A stretch of 64,000 bases of DNA from Corticium candelabrum (taxonomy: Eukaryota; Porifera; Homoscleromorpha; Homosclerophorida; Plakinidae): contig NC_085090.1 in NCBI RefSeq assembly GCF_963422355.1, forward strand, positions 2,587,729 to 2,651,728, written 5' to 3'. A program made the translations under genes and the position numbers. The first letter of the stretch is position 1; each line of letters begins with the position of its first letter. The notes under the pieces were generated by a model, which saw only the letters and a program-made list of their open reading frames with translations, was not told the origin of the DNA and made no database searches. Positions 55,420-64,000 of this stretch are shown in pieces.

Positions 55420-55674
55420 TCATGTTCTCTCCCGTTGAATTATCGGATGCGTCCGGACGACGTCGCAACTGTGACCCGTGCTGCGGCATCGCAGGCAAGC
55501 GTGCCTGTAGGTACATCCCGTTCCATCGCAAATACTGAAGTTAAACTTACGGCAAATTGGCCTTTGCGCTGCAGTAAAGGCCCTGCCCCCGTCTGTTTGG
55601 GTCGACTGGAGCGGGAACTGGTTCCGGTAGAGTCTGCCGTGTCGCTTGGCTTCTGATGCGAGTACAGAGCGCAT
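55420..55674 (-). pseudogene. Fragment with a CCCH-like zinc motif, possibly DIRS-type Gag
   Basis: The minus-strand frame ends with RPICRKFNFSICDGTGCTYR, then HACLRCRSTGHSCDV. This Cys/His arrangement (C-x9-C-x5-C-x3-H) resembles the zinc-binding end of ORF1 in DIRS-like elements. It lies in DNA present in copy B but not in A. The assignment is tentative. Confidence 0.35.
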
Positions 55675-57149
55675 GCTTCAGTGCTATGCATGGTCTGGCT
55701 CCAGACAATACTGACCGGCGCCTAGTCCATTAATAGCTGAGTTCTTCAATATATCTAAATATTCTAAACCGGCAAGAGTCAGATTAAAAGTGAATTTAGA
55801 AAATTTTGTAGTGGTTTGTACACAGCTGATAAAAGTCTTGATGATTTCCCATTTCTATCTGAGCAGAATTTACGTATACATTACTCAACGACTAGCTGGA
55901 TCTCAGAGCATGTATATTGTGCACATTGTTGTTGACAGTATGCTGGATTAGGTTATAAATTGCATGTAGTGTTGCATTTGGACTGTATCTAGGGTACACA
56001 ACTTTAAGTGTACATCTGCAAACTAATAGTCAGAGAATGAGTCGTCATATCAAGCTGTATCAACTTTTGATATGTATACTATCATAGTGAGTTGAGAATC
56101 AGATGTTGATGACAGCTCAATTAAGTTAAGTTAAGGTGTGTTCAATGGAACCCGTTGAACCTCATCTGTATCCGCTTATGAGCATCAATTCCTGTGTTGA
56201 TCATAACAGTCGCTGTTATATTACTAGTAAGGGTCTTCATTCTCGTGCTAAATAAGGGCCCGGTCATTATTAAGTGTAAGAGGGGGCAGTCAATTTGCTG
56301 TGGGGTTCATAAGTTTGAAATTCAGTGATTTGCAGGGGTCACTAAGCGTTTGGACCATTTTCTATTGTATATATGCATGTATGTGTGCACATATATGTGG
56401 GGGTTATCTCAAGTTAGCCGACAGACAGTGGAGCCAGGAGATTTTAACAGAAATATTTAGCAGGGGTCACCTAACAAATTACGCGGACCTCGGTAAATTT
56501 TCCAGCCCCTCCTCGGATACTTAATTAATGATCAGTCTTATGATTAGAGATGAAATATTTAAGTTACAAATACTTGTAATATTTAATTAACTTCTACGTT
56601 GGTATAATAAGAAGAATTATAGGTGCACTAGAAGAGAAATGACTTTATAGCCAATGAAATATGATGGCGTCATTACCAATTCCAAAGCAACATCTACAGC
56701 ATTAAATTTTGATTGCTAGGAGAAAAGAATGAGATAATAACAACTAGTAACTTAGACACTATATTATATACTGCAAGTGAGAATATTGACATGATGTGAA
56801 ATACCGAAAAATATAATGTACAACTTACCCAGATTTTGATCATTTAGGGCATTTTATAACTCATAACATTCTAATAAAACAACAGACTCTAGATTACTGT
56901 GATTATCAGCAATTGGTGAAAGTCTACGCGTAGTAATCATTGTTATCCACTCATGAAGAACATTTAGATGTCTTATTGCTTACTGGTCTGTGAAACTATC
57001 TGCCTAGACGATTTTAGCCATTTGACAGCTGAGGCAACATCTCATGTCTACTTAGGCTGATTGATAGACTTCGTACCTCTTAGAGTTCAATGCGCACAAA
57101 GATTTAATGGGTCGTCACTAAATCTAGTGTTTTGTGACAGAAAACTATA

Positions 57150-58110
57150 AGAATTTAAGACACATTTTTATTCAGTTTGAAATGCGTTTCTCATCATTTG
57201 CAGTTTCGGTACTGTTAAAGTATAGGCATAATGTTTTGATCCAAACCAATTACATAAAGGTCAACATTTGTAATAATTAATGTTTTCTGCACAGAGTCGT
57301 TGGCCAGACCATATGCAGAAATCCAAGTCGAGATTGGAAATGACGTGAGTCCTAAGTGCGACCTGTGTGTCATGCCAGGATCTCTATCACTTGGCAGAAA
57401 GTGAAAGACAAAATAGCAGCAAACAGAACCGACTAGACAGAGTGTTTACTAATCATCAAAAACGTTACTCGAATGACCTGGAAATTACTCATGCGTTGCT
57501 AAATCGAAAAGTATATATCTGGTTGCAGGTTTGAGACAATATAGAGTACTTATTGTCAAAGGTACACAAAAGTGCCATTTACTGTACATAATTTTAAAAT
57601 TTTGCTTTTAATCATTATTTTTATTTAATACAAACAGTGTTGATGCAATTCAGGTTATAAAACTCTAGAGTTCGACGTCAATAATCATCTAGTTAAACAT
57701 ATTACATATAAATGAACACTAATTGCAATTTGTATTTGTGCTGATTTCTACCTGCACTAAACATACACATTGTAAGCTATTGATCTAATTTTATTTATTT
57801 AGTGTTCGTTAACAATAGTTTGCTTTTCTGTAATTATAACTGAATATTCTATGTGATTATAGAATCTCCACGTGTGATAAGCCGCAATCCTTCCTACATG
57901 GTTCTCTCGCGGGAGAAATTTAACACTAAGTTTTTCTGGCGTTGGCCTTCCATTTCCTCACGTCTATTAGACTAAAGAATCTCCTCGATTGAAAAGTGAC
58001 CAGAACGGGTCACTCAGTTTATGAAATGTTCTCATCGAGACGCAGGACCAAATTCAATTCTCCTCTCAATTGAAGGGTCATAGAAATCACCTGCAAACAC
58101 ATCACAACAT
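57150..58110. other. No gene seen
   Basis: AT-rich sequence after the end of copy-B similarity. No supported frame or repeat. Confidence 0.5.

Positions 58111-58113
<3 letters not shown>

Positions 58114-58190
<77 letters not shown>
58114..58190. repeat. (TG)n microsatellite
   Basis: About 38 uninterrupted TG units. Confidence 0.97.
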
Positions 58191-58194
<4 letters not shown>

Positions 58195-58654
58195 TGTCAA
58201 CAAGATGAATACATCTTTTTGGTAGGCTGACCTTCTCTACTTTCTGGGATTGTGCTGACATCGTCTTTACTGGCAATAAACTCAAAATCATTAAGGCAAT
58301 TGTCACTCTTGTCCTTAGCAGCAGCATTACTAACACCACATTGTCAAACACATCACTGGCATCTAACTCAAATTCATCAATAATGGGAGCACCATCAATA
58401 TCAACTAGTTTGCAATATAGAATTAAGGAAAACTCTAAAGTACCTTAAAATCTGTATATTTAGCTTTGTAGTTATATGTAACAATATATCCATCTAACCA
58501 TCGACTTATTTTTGTCCATTAATCAATCCATGATGTATGCATCCATCGATCCCTCCATCCATTCACCTATCCAGTGATCCATTTGTCTACATATAATCAT
58601 CCATGCACATAAGCATTATAATTATCTATTTAATTGTAGATTCATGCAAGGCTA

Positions 58655-59935
58655 CATACGATCAGGAATACTGCTAGCATCTTGCAAATCTTTCAGCACA
58701 TCGCCTTAATCAATCTCCATCTTACTGTAGTCTGGAAAACTTCCAGCACATACAAGTTGGCCAAACACAGCTTCATATGGTGACTTTTAATGTCACTATG
58801 CCTTTGGATATATATAACATCTTTGTAAAGAAGAAAATAAATATGTGGGTTTATTTTTTGTACAACTTATAATATGAAGGCAGTTATACATTGGATTGAT
58901 GGAAGAAAACTTAAAATTCATCTTCCTGGGTACTCTGCTCTACTAACTGCGAGCATGTGATAGACTGTCCTGTTTGCTTGCTCCACAAGACCATGCGAAT
59001 GTGGATGACGAGGCCGGCCTGTGATAATGTGGCACTGGCCAGGCCATATCCTAACAACTAGTCGAATGATCTACAATGAAGAGATATGAAAGCTGATGTA
59101 TGTCATGAAGCAAACAAAACCAATATTTCACCTTATTACAGAACTCGCTGCCATTGTCTTGCTGTAAGATAACAGGTAGGCCCAAAACGCTGAAAACATG
59201 TGTTATTAAACACTTAGCCACTTGTGATGCTTTCTTTCTTCGTTGTGACCACAAAAAGTTGAACTTTGTAAAGCGGTCAATACAGTGCCCTATTCATTTG
59301 AACTCTCCATCTCAATCATGGCTGATGTCCATTAGATCAACCTGCCCTCTTCTAAAAAAACCAGAAAACAGGAATGGCTTAGCAGGAGCAATAGAATTCT
59401 GAGCTGTTTTACAGGCACACAGTAGGCATGTCTCAAAAAAATTCTCTGACGGCAGGGCTTGTACTTCCTACGTATAATACTATTTCTCTTGAACCTACAG
59501 CACATGTGCAAGTGTTATAAAAGTGACACACATTTACATTAAACAGGGCTAATCCTGGACGTGGGATATTGAGAACAGTCCACCGTTGTAGTGTTGCCAA
59601 ATTGCCCCATGCAAACTCATAAGTTATTAACATGTTCATTAGTCATGCCGACGTAAATTTCATCAATGCAGAAACCAAGCAGTGCTCACTGCAGTCAACC
59701 CATGACACAGCATGTATAACTTATCCTTCCAAATCTAAGATGTACATATCAATCCAGTTGGTGACCTCAGTATAAGAGCAAAACCGTTACACGTGCGTCA
59801 GAGAATAATTTCTGATATCCGGCGTGTGGTCTCGTGCCTTCATGAACGGTCTTCAAAATCTGGTATATCTTAGGCACAGTTGCCACCCTTCTCCAATTTC
59901 CCAGCAATGAAAACTTGGTTTCCCTGTCCTATTGA
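58655..59935 (-). pseudogene. KRBA2/SCAND3-like integrase-core gene, intron-bearing, decayed
   Basis: On the minus strand, ATVPKIYQILKTVHE (about 59880) follows a CAATAG acceptor-like site. FETCLLCACKTAQN holds a Cys-x2-Cys pair. RRGQVDLMDISHD carries the first Asp, followed by two stops. HCIDRFTKFNFLWSQRRKK and VFSVLGLPVILQQDNGSEFC (second Asp) come next. A 61-bp intron (59131-59071, GTGAAA...TTGTAG) joins EFCNK to IIRLVVRIWPGQCH. HGLVEQANRTVYHML gives the Glu, and KSPYEAVFGQLVCAGSFPDY (about 58790-58730) completes the family pattern. This is the integrase-derived KRBA2/SCAND3-like family related to Gypsy/Ginger integrases. Stops in the first-Asp exon and at about 58710 suggest a pseudogene. 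Further acidic coding-like sequence continues to about 58210. Confidence 0.7.
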
Positions 59936-59939
59936 AAGA

Positions 59940-60680
59940 AAGTATAATATTTCAAAAAAATTTGGGTCAAATTAAAGCATTATAACCACATGTATAGTTT
60001 ACCAAGTAGGATTAGTAAGTTTCTTCAAACATGAGTTCCCAAATTTTCTAAATCTTACTACTAAAGGAATTCCATTCTGAGTACTCTAGGACTGAGCAAT
60101 TACAAGAAGAAACATCATAATACCTATAGCATGCCCCGACAAAACATGTTACATTAGTCACTCATAAGTCAAAGAGTTGCCGCAATCAGTTGTAAAATCA
60201 TACATGTTTGGCTAGCTTGCTTGTTCCAGCCATTTCAGTTACCAACATATATGCAGTATGCAATAAATACCATATGTTAGAACACATCACTGTAACTCAG
60301 TAGTAGATAGTTATGCCAATACAGCATTAATATAATAATTAAATCAGTTATACCAGTAATATACTAAAGCTACAACTCGTAGCCTTAATGAGCATACAGC
60401 GTTGTCATCTGACTAAACTTCACATTCATTAGAATTTAAAATGATTTACGACTGTTTTGATGAACAGGCGTGCAATTGAGTACTGGACATGTCCATTTGC
60501 ACAAAATTGACTGCATATAATAAAACAGTAACAAATTTTAAATTTTTACTATAAATTATAAATGGTATAAAAGATCTCTATAGGATGTCTAATTGACGTT
60601 TTTATCAATTTAATACCTATTAGATTATATAATTGCTATTACAACTTACCTTTGGTGCTGGGGCACAAAGAACACCTGAA
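59940..60680. other. No gene seen, possibly intron of the integrase-like gene
   Basis: AT-rich with no open frame. It separates the integrase exons from the basic frame at 60685-60936 on the same strand. Confidence 0.4.
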
Positions 60681-60684
60681 AGAC

Positions 60685-60936
60685 CTAGTAGTGAAAGGTC
60701 CACCACTGACAATCTTTTTTTTTTGACATAAAAGCGGGAACGTGCCGTCTCCTCATGTACACTGAGACCGCCTCGTAGTACCTACGGATCCGTTTGGCTT
60801 TGGCTTCAGTTGTCAACTGAGAGTTCGGCCTCTCAGCGAGTGAATCCAAAAACTTACGAAAGTTTTCCTTGCGCCTGTTTTCGTCCGCCGCCGTACTACG
60901 ATTATATCTCGCGCCAAATTTCACACAGTGTACCAA
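60685..60936 (-). CDS. Basic open frame, possible first exon of the integrase-like gene
   Basis: An 83-codon frame beginning at an ATG-less start (plus-strand 60936) with RRKENFRKFLDSLAERPNSQ and KAKRIRRYYEAVSVYMRRR, an Arg/Lys-rich helical segment. I do not recognise it, but N-terminal exons of KRBA2-like genes have a comparable short charged helix, and the strand agrees. A TATATATATATATA run lies just upstream on the minus strand. Confidence 0.3.
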   Translation of the reverse strand: MVHCVKFGARYNRSTAADENRRKENFRKFLDSLAERPNSQLTTEAKAKRIRRYYEAVSVYMRRRHVPAFMSKKKDCQWWTFHY

Positions 60937-60959
60937 TATATATATATATAGTTTGACCT

Positions 60960-61200
60960 ACGCGAACGGTCTCGACTGAAGGGTTGACGACTACTTAGCG
61001 CACTGGCCATTGGCGAATTGTCTTGCCAGTATACATATGCGAATTAGCAAATTGTCTAGCAAATTCCAGAACAGCCTAGATTCGCAAATGGTCTGGCTCG
61101 CGTTCCCATCCTGTATGACAGTTTGCAAATCGTCTAGCCCGCATCAGAATTTGTAAATGGTTTAACCCATTCGCGAACGGTCTGGATTCGTATATGGTCC
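60960..61200. repeat. Second cluster of degenerate GCAAATGGTC-type motifs
   Basis: About eight imperfect motifs such as ATTCGCAAATGGTCTGG, AGTTTGCAAATCGTCTAG and ATTCGCGAACGGTCTGG, in both orientations, like the cluster at 21795-21990. Confidence 0.6.
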
Positions 61201-61704
61201 ATATCATCTACACCAAATAGGTTACACCCACATTTGTGGAAATTGCTGTCTGAATGCGTCAATGGGCTGGTCAATGCAGGATGCGTTTCTTTTCCTATCT
61301 TCCACTCTCTCATGCTCCACCAGCTGAGCAATATTGACCCCGACCACTGTTATCAGCTGTCGCTCATCCTCAAGACCATGTATTACGCAGTTATCATTTC
61401 AACACTGATTTCCTTGGTTAGCAAAGCTAGGAACATCTTGAAGAACCAACATGCGATCTTCACCAGGCTTAATTGGCAATACAATACCAACTGCACTATG
61501 CAATTAGCTCAGTCTAGTCTCTGCACTGCGCCAATCCAGTTTGGTCTATTCTCGATCTACTATCGTGATCGGTATAGCTACTTTTCACCTGCTTCACGTC
61601 TTTTCTTCTTGTCAAATACCTCTCTGTTTTCTTAGCATTCGGACGATCGAGCTGGTTGTATTTTACTATTACATTCGTTTGCCTCTTGTCGTCAGTTGGG
61701 CAGC
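61201..61704. other. Region upstream of the collagen-like gene
   Basis: A 133-codon open frame (61234-61635) has no known motif and is probably chance. Promoter elements for the collagen-like gene should lie here, but no clear TATA box or initiator was identified. Confidence 0.35.
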
Positions 61705-61942
61705 ATGTTGAAAACGTTGGAGCTCACATTGTATTTGCACTTTCTCTTTAACTTTTCTTTCAATACTGTCTTGACTGCATCGTCAAGTGACAGCAATAAC
61801 AACAACGCTATGTGCATAGGAGAAAAGGGAGAAAAGGTAAGACTTCTATCAACATGGTTTACACATGTATACATGCAGTAAACTTTGGCACTTGTCGTGT
61901 TTCTAGGGAGACGTTGGCCATCAGGGTCCCCAAGGCGTACGA
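61705..61942 (+). CDS. Collagen-like gene, first two exons
   Basis: ATG at 61705 opens a signal peptide (LTLYLHFLFNFSFNTVLTA), then a Ser/Asn-rich linker with one Cys (SSDSNNNNAMC) and the first triplets GEKGEK. Exon 1 ends at 61836 (AAG|GTAAGA). A 70-bp intron ends TTTCTAG at 61906. Exon 2 (61907-61942) is 36 bp, GDVGHQGPQGVR, ending CGA|GTAAGT. Splicing joins perfect Gly-X-Y triplets in phase. Exons of 36, 45 or 54 bp starting with a whole Gly codon are typical of collagen genes. The product should be secreted and trimerise. Later exons were not found in the remaining 2 kb and may lie beyond the window. The N-terminal Cys could form interchain bonds, as in short-chain spongin-like collagens; that is inference. 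Confidence 0.75.
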
Positions 61943-62358
61943 GTAAGTCTGTGGTATTAGGCAGTTGCATGAACGACCGCTGTTTGTGTTTGAACTAACG
62001 TAGCAGTAAGGAACCACAACAGATGGATAAGCGTGCTTAGCGTAGGTGGTAGGTGTGGTTACGTAAATGTCGGCGTGCACAAGGATAACAGCAATATTCG
62101 TACGTGTAAATACCATCATGTGAAACAATCACACTACCACGTAATTTATTACACCCTATACATAATCCTCGCCTGTTGACACCAACACCCTCATGTCATC
62201 TACGCGTCAGAGACTACCTTGGTTTTCTTCTGTTTCAACTTTGTGCTTGTATTGGAAGTACTCTTGAGCGGTTCGGCGGAAACAGGTGATCGAACTGTCG
62301 TTCGTCAGCTCTTCTATGTTCTACCCCAGATCCGTCTGCACTCATTGTTTGATCGTAC

Positions 62359-64000
<1,642 letters not shown>

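Larger units (their letters stand above)
45088..57148 (+). repeat. Segmental repeat, copy B
   Basis: Same order and orientation as copy A (26.05-35.9 kb). Compared with A it carries a Harbinger element (45197-48592), a TAG-embedded non-LTR retrotransposon with a truncated second copy (49004-53471), and about 0.9 kb near 55.24-56.13 kb with a Gag-like fragment. It lacks the 4-kb BEN-containing block and the pogo element. Confidence 0.85.

Noticed and set aside
55282..55656. 124-codon plus-strand frame in copy B
   Set aside because: No recognisable motif; the opposite strand carries the more protein-like zinc-motif fragment.

Overview
The window looks like nuclear DNA of a marine metazoan, most likely a sponge or another early-branching animal. 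The reasons are very short introns (about 60-75 bp), a collagen-type Gly-X-Y gene start with a 36-bp exon, and repeat proteins (TTF/DUF4371 hAT, CXC-domain reverse transcriptase, KRBA2-like integrase, BEN, Ulp1-PHD) of kinds common in sponge and cnidarian genomes. The species cannot be fixed from the sequence. Almost the whole window is mobile-element tissue. The only likely host genes are the 5' end of a collagen-like gene near 61.7 kb and possibly a BEN-domain gene near 28.5 kb.

Left part (0-26 kb). A young but internally deleted CsRn1-like Gypsy LTR retrotransposon (259-3895, 4-bp target duplication) is followed by a non-autonomous pogo element (4131-4946) and a decayed repeat-family gene. 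Next comes a complete hAT element with an intact 840-aa transposase (7826-10879). After it lie fragments of a RecQ-like helicase, a PIF1-like helicase and a GIY-YIG domain. A broken IS630/Tc1-like element has its ends and TA duplication intact (19480-21408). A Ulp1-protease/PHD pseudogene and a 515-bp hAT deletion derivative (24864-25378) follow.

Middle and right (26-57 kb). Two direct copies of one segment, A (about 26.05-35.9 kb) and B (about 45.1-57.15 kb), differ mainly by insertions. Comparing them gives natural empty sites for three elements: a pogo element in A (32611-34726, TA), a Harbinger element in B (45197-48592, TTA), and in B a restriction-like-endonuclease non-LTR retrotransposon embedded in a TAG microsatellite (49030-52900) with a 5'-truncated second copy behind it (52922-53436). 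Between the copies lie a second Harbinger element (35967-38965), a ZNF862-like hAT relic, a Gypsy gag relic and a second TTF/DUF4371 hAT pseudogene.

Right end (57-64 kb). A multi-exon KRBA2-like integrase-core gene or pseudogene runs on the minus strand. Then come degenerate GCAAATGGTC-type repeats, the collagen-like gene start, and a 181-bp CT tract probably within one of its introns. Both 200-N assembly gaps appear to hide no sequence. The most interesting system is the TAG-targeted CXC-RT-endonuclease retrotransposon, whose own TAG tail served as the landing site for the next copy.
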